From NCBI GenBank assembly GCA_022842225.1, contig JALHPX010000143.1, positions 1 to 7,770 of the forward strand: DNA of 7,770 nt, written 5' to 3'. This DNA is from a bacterium. Its GTDB lineage: Bacteria; Bdellovibrionota; FAC87; UBA2466. The notes beneath the pieces are model-generated. The model was not told where the DNA came from and searched no databases. It was given only the letters and a program-made list of their open reading frames with translations. A program made the translations under genes and the position numbers. This document shows positions 1-6,330 of this stretch, in pieces; position 1 is the stretch's first letter; every line of letters begins with the position of its first letter.

Positions 1-2
1 GA

Positions 3-464
3 GTTCGATTTCCAAACCGCCAAAAGGCGATTGAGAAAGCAATCGAAGCAAAACAGGTTTTCGAATATGAAAACGACGCAAAGCAAGCGCTTCGCCTAAT
101 GACCGACGCCGCGAAATTAGCGTCGGAGGTAGGCACGTACTCGGTGATGCGTGGACTGTTTCAAATCCGAACTGGAGACTTCACGGGTGCAAAGGGAACG
201 TTAACTGCTGCGCTGAAAACCAAGCTATCGCCGGCCGTGACTTCCGTGGCGCTTTATTATCTAGGGCGGATCGCAGCAGACCAAGCCAATATGAGCGAGG
301 CAAAATCCCACTTTCAGGCCGTCATCGACTCCAACGCCGCGGACTCCAAGATTTACGAAGCATCCACTACTGGATTGAAAAAGACTTCAACGAATATCCG
401 ATACCCACTACGTAGCTCTGACGTCATTCCGCAAATCCAATTTGCGGATTCTCAAAGCTACTAG
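3..464 (+). CDS. TPR-repeat protein, C-terminal part (start outside window)
   Basis: The reading frame is open from the first complete codon at position 3 to a TAG at 462-464, giving 153 visible residues. The ATG at 99 lies inside a continuous helical stretch (for example KAIEKAIEAKQVFEYE upstream of it), so I treat it as an internal Met and the gene as lacking its 5' end. Two helix-turn-helix units resemble tetratricopeptide repeats: visible residues about 46-76 (GLFQIRTGDFTGAKGTL) and about 81-111 (ALYYLGRIAADQANMSEAKS). This is the usual TPR pattern of small and large residues. TPRs are protein-protein interaction scaffolds; partner and cell location cannot be told from this fragment. The last 30 or so residues are not repeat-like and contain the DNA hairpin described at 428-448. 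The gene converges on priA and shares the bases CTAG with it, each strand reading its own TAG stop. The TPR call is fairly secure; a specific function is not possible. Confidence 0.75.
   Translation, partial: VRFPNRQKAIEKAIEAKQVFEYENDAKQALRLMTDAAKLASEVGTYSVMRGLFQIRTGDFTGAKGTLTAALKTKLSPAVTSVALYYLGRIAADQANMSEAKSHFQAVIDSNAADSKIYEASTTGLKKTSTNIRYPLRSSDVIPQIQFADSQSY
428..448. terminator. Perfect 9-bp hairpin at the convergent TPR/priA gene ends, candidate bidirectional transcription end
   Basis: TCCGCAAAT (428-436) and ATTTGCGGA (440-448) are perfect reverse complements separated by the 3-nt loop CCA. The stem sits inside the last codons of the plus-strand TPR gene and begins 12 nt after the priA stop on the minus strand, which is where a shared end for two convergent transcripts would be expected. 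No run of T follows on either strand, so it is not a canonical Rho-independent terminator. It may instead mark or protect RNA 3' ends, or cause pausing for Rho. The symmetry is seen directly; the terminator role is inference. Confidence 0.45.
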
Positions 465-2512
465 AGCGAATTGACGGGATCGACGTCGATAGCCAACTGC
501 ACATGACTTTTGGTGTGCTCGTGAAACTTCCAAGCGTCGGCTAAAAGCGTGTGCAGTGCGGGCACACTCGAACTCTTCACCAGACAATGCCAACGATAGA
601 GCCCCTTCACTCGAGCAATCGGCGCTTCTGATGGGCCCAATAGTTCGGTCTTAATTTCTACATCTGGTTTTTGAAACCGTTGCCGCAAGAACAAGCAAAG
701 CGTTTCCGCAAAACGCCGCACTTCGACAGAGTCGCGGTGTTGAAAGCGCAAAAGCGCCATTCTACTAAACGGGGGAAACTGAAAAGCCTCTCGGTGAGAA
801 AGTTCCAACTGATAGAAGCCTTCGAGATCTTGCTTCGCCGCCATTTGAATAGCCGGGTGCTCCGGAAAATACGTTTGAATAATTACCTTACCCGGGATCT
901 CGGCGCGGCCCGCGCGGCCCCCCACCTGGGTGAGCACTTGAAAAGTGCGCTCGGCGGATCGGAAGTCGGGAATATTCAATCCAGCATCCGCGACCAAAAT
1001 ACCGACGAGAGCGATGCCGGGAAAGTCGTGCCCCTTGGCTACCATCTGTGTGCCCACGACGATATCGATTTTCCCCGCCGCCAAAGTGGTCAGCATTTCT
1101 TCTAATTCCGCACGGTTTTTCACCGCCGACCGATCGAGCCTGCCAACCCGCGCAGCGGGAAAAAGCTCATTGAGGTACTTCTCTACTTGCTCGGTGCCTA
1201 CTCCCAAAGTGTCGAGCGCTAGGCTCTGGCAGACATGGCATGAGTGCGGCACAGGGTACTGGCGCGCACAGTAGTGGCACTTCAATGCCCGACTCGTTTG
1301 ATAATAAGTCAAAGTCACATCGCAATCGCTACAGCGCCAAGTGTGTCCGCAATCGCGGCAAAACAGAAAATGCGCATAGCCCAGGCGATTGAGATAAATC
1401 AAAACTTGATTGCCATCAGAGAGCGTTTTTTGAATCGCATCTAGCAGAACGTGCGAAATCCACGGCCGCTTGGCATCGAGCACGGCATCCTTCTCACGCA
1501 GGTCCACTACCTGTACTTCAGGCAGCGGGCGTTCCATCACTCGGTTGGGCAAGCGCGCAATCACGTACTTGCCCTTGGTGACGTGAAAATAACTTTCTAG
1601 CGATGGTGTGGCAGAACCCAAAACCACTTTGGCGCCAAACCACTGAGCGCGTGCCACGGCCATGTCCCGTGCATGGTACCGAAAAGAGTCTTCCTGTTTA
1701 AACGACGTTTCGTGCTCTTCGTCGACGATGATCACGCCGAGATTCTTGACCGGCGCAAACACGGCCGAGCGAGCACCTACCACCACCTGCGCTTCGCCTT
1801 TGCGCACGCGGTCCCATTGCTCATAGCGCTCGCGGTCTTTGAGATCACTATGCAGAATCGCTACCTTGCCAGGGAATCGACGAGAAAACCGACCAACTAG
1901 TTGTGGAGTCAGCGCGATTTCGGGAACAAGAATAATGCCGCCCTGCCCTTGGGCCAGTAAGGACTCGAGCACCGAAATATAAACCTCGGTTTTGCCGCTG
2001 CCGGTAACCCCATGTAAGAGCACGGGCTTTTTCTCTGTCGTCAAAATCGTCGCTACTGCCGCTTGCTGATCCGAATTCAAAGTGGGCACCGCCACTTCGT
2101 TCTTCGTCGTCAAAATCGCTTCGGAAGATCGCAGTACATCATCGAAAGTAGGACCGCTGGATTTGCGCTTACTCGCTTTGGGTGCCTGCCAAGCGGCCTT
2201 GGGCAAAGCTGTCGCCAACACTTCGCCAATCGGGTGGCAATAATAACGGCTCACCCACTGCAGAAACTCCAACATTTTTTGCTCAATCAACGGCTCGGCA
2301 ACGAGAACGTTTTTGGCGTGTTTCAATTTGGCGGGATCAAACGAAGACTTCTCTGGAAAGCCAGTAACAAAGGCATGCGTGCTCTTATTGCGAAAGGGGA
2401 CTTCCAGCACACTTCCGCAGCCGATCTGATCGCCCATTACCTCGTCGACAAGATAAGTAAACGAACCATCTACCCGAAAGGGAACAGCAACATCGACTAG
2501 GCGATCCTTCAT
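461..2512 (-). CDS. priA: Primosomal protein N' (replication restart helicase PriA)
   Basis: PriA is a 3'-to-5' superfamily 2 DNA helicase that recognises abandoned forks in the cytoplasm and begins reloading of the replicative helicase. The 683 residues (E. coli PriA has about 730) show the full architecture. The N-terminal 3' DNA-binding domain covers about 1-105. Walker A GVTGSGKT is at 168-175 and the DEEH Walker B box at 264-267. GSATPS is at 299-304. Eight zinc-binding cysteines occur as four CxxC pairs: 385/388, 394/397, 412/415 and 425/428. Motif V (GTQMVAKGHDFPG) is at 487-499 and motif VI (QVGGRAGR) at 529-536, followed by the C-terminal domain. No key residue is missing. The ATG at 2512-2510 overlaps the TGA of the upstream gene (ATGA). 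There is no clear Shine-Dalgarno within 15 nt of it, so translation probably depends on coupling. It is the last gene of the galU unit, and its TAG shares the CTAG at 461-464 with the convergent TPR gene. Confidence 0.98.
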   Translation of the reverse strand: MKDRLVDVAVPFRVDGSFTYLVDEVMGDQIGCGSVLEVPFRNKSTHAFVTGFPEKSSFDPAKLKHAKNVLVAEPLIEQKMLEFLQWVSRYYCHPIGEVLATALPKAAWQAPKASKRKSSGPTFDDVLRSSEAILTTKNEVAVPTLNSDQQAAVATILTTEKKPVLLHGVTGSGKTEVYISVLESLLAQGQGGIILVPEIALTPQLVGRFSRRFPGKVAILHSDLKDRERYEQWDRVRKGEAQVVVGARSAVFAPVKNLGVIIVDEEHETSFKQEDSFRYHARDMAVARAQWFGAKVVLGSATPSLESYFHVTKGKYVIARLPNRVMERPLPEVQVVDLREKDAVLDAKRPWISHVLLDAIQKTLSDGNQVLIYLNRLGYAHFLFCRDCGHTWRCSDCDVTLTYYQTSRALKCHYCARQYPVPHSCHVCQSLALDTLGVGTEQVEKYLNELFPAARVGRLDRSAVKNRAELEEMLTTLAAGKIDIVVGTQMVAKGHDFPGIALVGILVADAGLNIPDFRSAERTFQVLTQVGGRAGRAEIPGKVIIQTYFPEHPAIQMAAKQDLEGFYQLELSHREAFQFPPFSRMALLRFQHRDSVEVRRFAETLCLFLRQRFQKPDVEIKTELLGPSEAPIARVKGLYRWHCLVKSSSVPALHTLLADAWKFHEHTKSHVQLAIDVDPVNSL

Positions 2513-3393
2513 CGGTACCGCAGCATGAACTTCAATGCGCTTTCCAGCCCGCTCATGCCGGCTGTGCCAAGAGAAGACTGCATGTCCCTTTTTTCTTTGG
2601 GAACGTCTCGCACTCCGAGTGCTTGCACGGAGAGCACCTTGGATTGAACGCGATTGGTGCCATTGAGATTGAGCGAAAACTCTCTCGCAAAGCGGCCTAA
2701 GTTTCCAGCAGGAGCAAAGCGATTAAATGTCCAGGAAACCGACTCAGGTCCGGCTTTCCATTCAATCCGCTTAATGCCGGTGCGACGAAGATCGGCAAAT
2801 ACCGCACGCCACCGATCACTCTCGTGCGTACCGACAATGGCAATCGAGGGCTGGCTGTCTATCTGGTGCAGGTAAATGTCGGGATGGCGGAGGTAATTCG
2901 AATTTGGATCCCAAGTCTTAGGATCGCCCTCGGGCTTGTAACCAGGAGCAAACTGCAACATCTGCTCGCGTCGGATGAAACCTTCGCGCATCGCTGTATC
3001 GAGGAATTCCTGCGCAGTTGCCCCTGAAACATAACGCAGCCAAGTTTGGCTAACTAAAGGCAGTTCGCCGCCCGACGAGAGGGTGTAGCGATTGCCAGTC
3101 GCTTTGGCGGCAATGGCAGCGGGTGCATTGCCCTGCTGCGCACTCGATAACTGCCAGCGAAACCAAGTAGTGCCGCTTTCTTGCAAGATTGTCTCGTCGA
3201 CAGATACCGTCTCGCCGGTTTGCACTTCAATTTCGTGGCGCATGCGAATGAGCAATCCCGAAACCGGTTTGCGATTATTAAACACATCGCGAATTACTTC
3301 AGTGATGGGATAAATAAATCCGTAGGCGGGAAGTGCCGCTAGGGAACTCACCACTAATGCCACCGATAAAAACGCTACTTTAGTCGCTCTCAT
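2509..3393 (-). CDS. Exported protein of unknown function, between galU and priA
   Basis: I do not recognise a family. The 294-residue product begins with a clear Sec signal peptide: a positively charged start (MRATK), a hydrophobic core at about 6-21, and a likely signal peptidase I site after AYG at 23-25. There is no lipobox Cys, so the mature protein of about 269 residues should be periplasmic or associated with the outer membrane. There is no other long hydrophobic stretch. The mature part looks rich in alternating beta strands (around 50-100 and 200-255) and has no catalytic signature I can name; a LolA-like beta fold is only a guess. The ATG at 3393-3391 has AGGAG at 3406-3402 with an 8-nt spacer, which supports this start. 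It overlaps the galU TGA as ATGA, and its own TGA overlaps the priA ATG in the same way. It is therefore translated from the same message as a UDP-glucose enzyme and a replication restart helicase. Confidence 0.85.
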   Translation of the reverse strand: MRATKVAFLSVALVVSSLAALPAYGFIYPITEVIRDVFNNRKPVSGLLIRMRHEIEVQTGETVSVDETILQESGTTWFRWQLSSAQQGNAPAAIAAKATGNRYTLSSGGELPLVSQTWLRYVSGATAQEFLDTAMREGFIRREQMLQFAPGYKPEGDPKTWDPNSNYLRHPDIYLHQIDSQPSIAIVGTHESDRWRAVFADLRRTGIKRIEWKAGPESVSWTFNRFAPAGNLGRFAREFSLNLNGTNRVQSKVLSVQALGVRDVPKEKRDMQSSLGTAGMSGLESALKFMLRYR

Positions 3394-4283
3394 TTCAATC
3401 GCTCCTGTAAGGATGCACGCAACCGTTCTGCGAGTTCGGGACGCTCCAAGGCAGCGTCGACTTGCGCTAAGACAAACTGGTGTTGCGTTCCAACGTCGTA
3501 ACGTGGACCCGCGAGTAACATCGCCTGTAACTTCCCGGCCTCCGCCAAGACAGTCATAGCGTCAGTCAGCTGAATCTCGCCGCCCTTACCAGGAGGAGTA
3601 TCCTTGAGAATATCCATGATTTCAGCCGTAAAAACGTAGCGACCGATGATGGCATAACGACTCGGGGCATCGGCCGGTGCGGGCTTTTCGACCGTGCGAA
3701 TTACCTTTACCGCTTCGCCCTTTAGTTCCACGCCGCCGATATCAACGATTCCATAAGAGGAGCTATCGGCTTTGGGGATTTCCATCACTCCTACCGACGA
3801 GCGGCCGGTCTTGGTGAAGTTGTCGCACAACACACCCACGCCGCGCTTGGCGCCCGCTTTACGTCCCCACGGAGCAAAAATCTCATCGCCTAGGCAAACC
3901 GCGAAAGGCTCAGAGCCCACAATCGGTGCGGCGCACAGCACGGCGTGGCCCAAACCTTTTGGCTCCTTCTGACGAACCGAAATCACTTCGCAGAGACTTC
4001 CCACGCGGTGCAGTTTATCGGCCAATTCGTTTTTCCCACGCGCGCGCAGCTGCGCTTCCATTCCCGGGGAATAATCAAAATAGTCTTCGAGCGCCTGCTT
4101 GCCGCGGCTCGTAACAAAAACGATTTGGTCCACACCCGACTCAAGGGCCTCTTCCACAATGTATTGAATGGTGGGGGTTTCTAGAATGGGGAGAAACTCC
4201 TTTGGCACTTCCTTGGTGTAGGGAAGGCCCCGAGTTCCTAATCCCGCGACCGGGATCACTAGCTTGCGCGGGAATGCTGCCAT
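3390..4283 (-). CDS. galU: UTP-glucose-1-phosphate uridylyltransferase
   Basis: This cytoplasmic enzyme makes UDP-glucose from UTP and glucose 1-phosphate, supplying sugar donors for LPS and other envelope glycans. The product is 297 residues, close to E. coli GalU at about 302. The nucleotide-binding start is AGLGTRGLPYTKEVPKE (13-29), then TIQYIVEEAL (38-47) and QKEPKGLGHAV (105-115). The GD-E acidic motif is at 132-134, the sugar-binding VEKP at 198-201, GGEIQLTDA at 234-242 and RYDVGT at 261-266. The glycine after GTR and the tyrosine after LP differ from the usual GTRFLPATK, but the Arg, Lys and Glu residues are kept. The frame stays open 46 codons further upstream to an ATG at 4421. I chose 4283 because AGGAGG lies just upstream (4293-4288) and because the family begins here. 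It is the first gene of the galU-unknown-priA unit; its TGA overlaps the next start as ATGA. A nucleotidyltransferase for another sugar is possible but less likely. Confidence 0.93.
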   Translation of the reverse strand: MAAFPRKLVIPVAGLGTRGLPYTKEVPKEFLPILETPTIQYIVEEALESGVDQIVFVTSRGKQALEDYFDYSPGMEAQLRARGKNELADKLHRVGSLCEVISVRQKEPKGLGHAVLCAAPIVGSEPFAVCLGDEIFAPWGRKAGAKRGVGVLCDNFTKTGRSSVGVMEIPKADSSSYGIVDIGGVELKGEAVKVIRTVEKPAPADAPSRYAIIGRYVFTAEIMDILKDTPPGKGGEIQLTDAMTVLAEAGKLQAMLLAGPRYDVGTQHQFVLAQVDAALERPELAERLRASLQERLK

Positions 4284-4287
4284 AATT

Positions 4288-4293
4288 CCTCCT
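4288..4293 (-). promoter_or_regulatory. Ribosome binding site fixing the galU start
   Basis: On the minus strand AGGAGG precedes the ATG at 4283-4281 with a 4-nt spacer (AATT). It is a full-consensus Shine-Dalgarno, stronger than any other in the window. It argues for the 297-residue product rather than the longer reading frame beginning at 4421. The first gene of a coupled three-gene message having the best site fits the two downstream genes relying on overlap. Confidence 0.8.
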
Positions 4294-4317
4294 GATGAAA
4301 ATCCAAAAGCCGATGTT

Positions 4318-4338
4318 AGCCCGTCCAAGCGGGCTTGG
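4318..4338 (-). promoter_or_regulatory. Overlapping, mutually exclusive stems in the galU leader
   Basis: Two perfect 6-bp dyads share bases. AGCCCG (4318-4323) pairs with CGGGCT (4330-4335) across a 6-nt loop. CCAAGC (4325-4330) pairs with GCTTGG (4333-4338) across 2 nt, or as a 5-bp stem with a 4-nt loop. Bases 4330 and 4333-4335 cannot serve both stems, so only one can form at a time. They lie 35-55 nt upstream of the galU start codon. They could be an attenuator-like switch in the leader or a repressor operator. The symmetry is seen; the role is inference, and a chance occurrence in GC-rich DNA is possible. Confidence 0.25.
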
Positions 4339-4483
4339 CGAGTAACCGAGGGGGCGATCCAGCGGCGCACGCCCCAAAACTCCAATGCGTGTGCTACAAC
4401 ACACACTGGAGAAAAAAACACACGCTTTTCCGCACCCTGCCTCTACGTAAATACTTGGAATTACAGTGAGTTTTTTGGTGACC

Positions 4484-4496
4484 CCCTGGTACAGGG
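4484..4496 (+). promoter_or_regulatory. Short stem covering the possible lpxC ribosome binding site
   Basis: CCCTG (4484-4488) and CAGGG (4492-4496) form a perfect 5-bp stem with loop GTA. The AGGG at 4493-4496 is the only Shine-Dalgarno-like sequence at proper distance (8 nt) from the TTG at 4505, so the stem would hide it. If translation starts at the ATG at 4517 instead, the purine run GAAGAGAG just upstream serves and the stem is irrelevant. Weak by itself. Confidence 0.25.
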
Positions 4497-4504
4497 TTTG
4501 CTAA

Positions 4505-5473
4505 TTGAAGAGAGTAATGAACGGATCCGTCTGGAACGACTACAGCACCTATCGAGTACAGAAAACGATTCGCCGTCCTGTTACGGTGACGGGTATTGGT
4601 CTGCACTCTGGCCAATCCACTCGCCTGCAAATTCTGCCCGCTGAAACCGGCCACGGGATTGTGTTTGAAAAAATCGGCTCGCGGAAAAAGTTCGAATTAG
4701 GCGCGCATTTTAAGAACGTGGTCAGCACTTCGCTCGCCACTAGCCTCTCCATTGCCGGCGAGCCCGATTCGGGTGTGGCAACGGTGGAGCACTTGATGTC
4801 GGCATTTTATGCGCTGGGAATTACCAACGCGCGCGTGATTGTCGAAGGCAACGAAGTCCCCATCTTGGATGGCAGTGCCCGCCCCTTTGTGGAAGCGATT
4901 CTCGACGCCGCCTTAGAATTACAAGCGATGACCGCGCCGTCGATTCGCGTGATTAAGCCGATCCGGATTTTTCAAGAAGGCGTGGTTTGCGAATTGCTTC
5001 CGCGTGATAACCTGCGCCTCACCACCTCGATTGATTTTGATCACCCGGCCATTGGCGCCCAAACTTTCGCACTCGAACTCACGCCGCAAAGTTTTATCGA
5101 CGAAGTGAGTAGCTCCCGCACTTTTGGTTTTATGAAAGACGTCGATGCCCTGCGCGCCCGCAATCTGGCGCAAGGCGCTTCGCTGGATAATGTGCTGGCG
5201 TTTGATGAAAAAGGCATTGTAAACCAGGAAGGCGCCCGTTTTGCCGACGAGTGCGTGCGACACAAATTACTCGATGCTTTGGGCGACCTCGCTTTGGCAG
5301 GTGCTCGTATCCAAGGCGAATTGGTGAGCTTCCGGGGCGGTCACTCGATTCACATTAAGCTGCTTCAGGAAGTGGCGAAGATGAAGGGTTCTTGGGAATG
5401 GGTAGAGGCCGAGCCCGTGATGCCGACTTGGCAACCCGAGTCCGCCGAGCAAGCTTACTTAATCAGCAGATAA
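4505..5473 (+). CDS. lpxC: UDP-3-O-acyl-N-acetylglucosamine deacetylase
   Basis: LpxC is a cytoplasmic zinc amidase that removes the acetyl group from UDP-3-O-acyl-GlcNAc, the committed step of lipid A synthesis. The 322-residue frame (E. coli 305) has the family motifs: TGIGLHSG at 29-36, VEHLMSA at 94-100 (zinc ligand His96, catalytic Glu95), DGSARPFV at 122-129, and SRTFGF at 204-209. ECVRHKLLDALGD at 249-261 carries zinc ligands His253 and Asp257, and GGHSIHIK at 278-285 carries the conserved His280. All active-site residues are present. Two starts are possible. TTG at 4505 has AGGG 8 nt upstream, and ATG at 4517 has a closely spaced purine run; the conserved part begins only at residue 19, so similarity does not decide. 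The gene stands alone on its strand, diverges from galU and converges on prmA, with its last 19 bases overlapping prmA. In several bacteria LpxC amount is controlled by proteolysis through its C-terminus; this tail (ends AYLISR) shows no signal I can name. Confidence 0.97.
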   Translation: MKRVMNGSVWNDYSTYRVQKTIRRPVTVTGIGLHSGQSTRLQILPAETGHGIVFEKIGSRKKFELGAHFKNVVSTSLATSLSIAGEPDSGVATVEHLMSAFYALGITNARVIVEGNEVPILDGSARPFVEAILDAALELQAMTAPSIRVIKPIRIFQEGVVCELLPRDNLRLTTSIDFDHPAIGAQTFALELTPQSFIDEVSSSRTFGFMKDVDALRARNLAQGASLDNVLAFDEKGIVNQEGARFADECVRHKLLDALGDLALAGARIQGELVSFRGGHSIHIKLLQEVAKMKGSWEWVEAEPVMPTWQPESAEQAYLISR

Positions 5474-6330
5474 GAAACCGATTCCCACTCGTCGATAATT
5501 TTCGATTTATTGCGAGCAAAGCCCATTTTCTGCAGTTCAGGCTCCAGCACCTGGCGCTGATCTACTAAAAGCCCCGACAAGATCAAGACTCCACCTGGCT
5601 TGAGCACCCGACGGTAACCCGCCATTAATTCCAGATGCGTGCGCAATAAAATATTCGCGACCACCATGCCAAACGAAGCTTCGGGAAAAGTCTCCAGCGT
5701 ATCGACAGAAAAGCGAATATCGGGAGTTTGATTGAGCTCCGCGTTTTCAATCGCCACTTCGATGGCTTCCGGATCATTGTCCGTGCCTTCGACTTTGGTT
5801 TCGCCGAGCTTTTTTGCAGCAAGCGCCAAGATGCCGCTGCCTGTTCCCACATCAATCACGCCAAGGCCTGGTCTTTCGGCCAAATATTCTTCCATCAACC
5901 ACAGCGCGAGGCGGGTGCTCTGGTGCAATCCGGTTCCAAACGCGCGGCCCGGCTCCATGACAATAGGAAGGAAGCCTGCGGGAACTTCCAATTCGCCAGC
6001 CTGCCATGCGGGCACTAGGTAAAATTTCGCGGACAAGGGTTGTGGCGGATAAAACCGGCGGTGTGTTTCTTTCCAATTTTCATTGGGCACTTCGCGCCAG
6101 TGCATCGTGGGGGCGGGCGCGTCGGCTCTTTGGAAAATTTCGCGGGCTGTTTGCTCGACGAGCGCGCGGCCCTCAGCGCTTAAATCTTCAAACGAAGCGG
6201 TCAGCGATTGCCACTTATCCGTCGGATTGCCCTCGGTAATCCCAGCGCATCCCACTTCCCAAAGACCTGCGGACACGACTTCAGATAAAGACACCGGCGA
6301 CTCGATTTTTAGCTCGGACCAATTCGACAT
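5455..6330 (-). CDS. prmA: Ribosomal protein L11 methyltransferase
   Basis: PrmA uses S-adenosylmethionine to methylate lysines and the N-terminus of ribosomal protein L11; loss is tolerated in bacteria where it has been tested. The 291 residues match the family length. The N-terminal substrate-recognition domain covers about 1-90 and is followed by a linker with NENWKETHRRF (83-93). The class I methyltransferase domain shows EPGRAFGTGLHQSTRL (126-141), motif I DVGTGSGILALAA (160-172), the post-I acidic GTDNDPEA (182-189) and VVANIL (223-228). The ATG at 6330-6328 matches the expected N-terminus, but the 12 bases before it (TTCTCCCCGCC region) are pyrimidine-rich with no Shine-Dalgarno. TATAGAT at 6347-6341 on the same strand resembles a -10 element and would give a very short leader. 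The gene follows a secreted TPR protein gene by 81 bp in the same direction and overlaps the 3' end of lpxC by 19 bp. Confidence 0.96.
   Translation of the reverse strand: MSNWSELKIESPVSLSEVVSAGLWEVGCAGITEGNPTDKWQSLTASFEDLSAEGRALVEQTAREIFQRADAPAPTMHWREVPNENWKETHRRFYPPQPLSAKFYLVPAWQAGELEVPAGFLPIVMEPGRAFGTGLHQSTRLALWLMEEYLAERPGLGVIDVGTGSGILALAAKKLGETKVEGTDNDPEAIEVAIENAELNQTPDIRFSVDTLETFPEASFGMVVANILLRTHLELMAGYRRVLKPGGVLILSGLLVDQRQVLEPELQKMGFARNKSKIIDEWESVSYLLIK

Larger units (their letters stand above)
4284..4504. promoter_or_regulatory. Divergent galU/lpxC control region
   Basis: These 221 bp hold no convincing gene and must contain the promoters for galU (leftward) and lpxC (rightward), because both genes diverge from here and nothing lies upstream in the same direction. 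I cannot place a good sigma-70 promoter for either gene. TAAATA at 4448-4453 is a weak rightward -10 candidate without a good -35. The region holds a strong Shine-Dalgarno for galU (AGGAGG, 4293-4288 on the minus strand), two overlapping dyads at 4318-4338, a small inverted repeat at 4389-4404 (GTGTG-ctacaa-CACAC) and a short stem at 4484-4496 just before lpxC. The arrangement would allow shared control of two envelope precursor pathways. Confidence 0.5.

Noticed and set aside
99..101. ATG at 99 as the true start of the left TPR gene
   Set aside because: The frame is open to the window edge and the upstream residues look like normal helical protein; no good ribosome site precedes 99.
479..490. 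12-bp perfect palindrome ATCGACGTCGAT near the end of priA
   Set aside because: It encodes the ordinary PriA residues IDVD and stands alone, with no repeat copy or regulatory context.
671..2500. Plus-strand open frames opposite priA
   Set aside because: They are antisense to strongly conserved helicase motifs, and their translations show no recognisable domain.
4284..4421. N-terminal extension of galU to an ATG at 4421
   Set aside because: The extra 46 residues do not resemble the family start, and a full AGGAGG sits directly before the ATG at 4283.
5505..5535. Possible terminator just beyond the lpxC stop (TCGA repeats in an AT-rich stretch)
   Set aside because: Only 4-bp arms can be drawn and the stretch is inside the prmA coding region; the signal is too weak to call.
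5625..6239. Several open frames on both strands inside prmA
   Set aside because: They overlap a clear conserved gene in other frames, lack ribosome sites and have low-complexity translations, so they are coding shadows.
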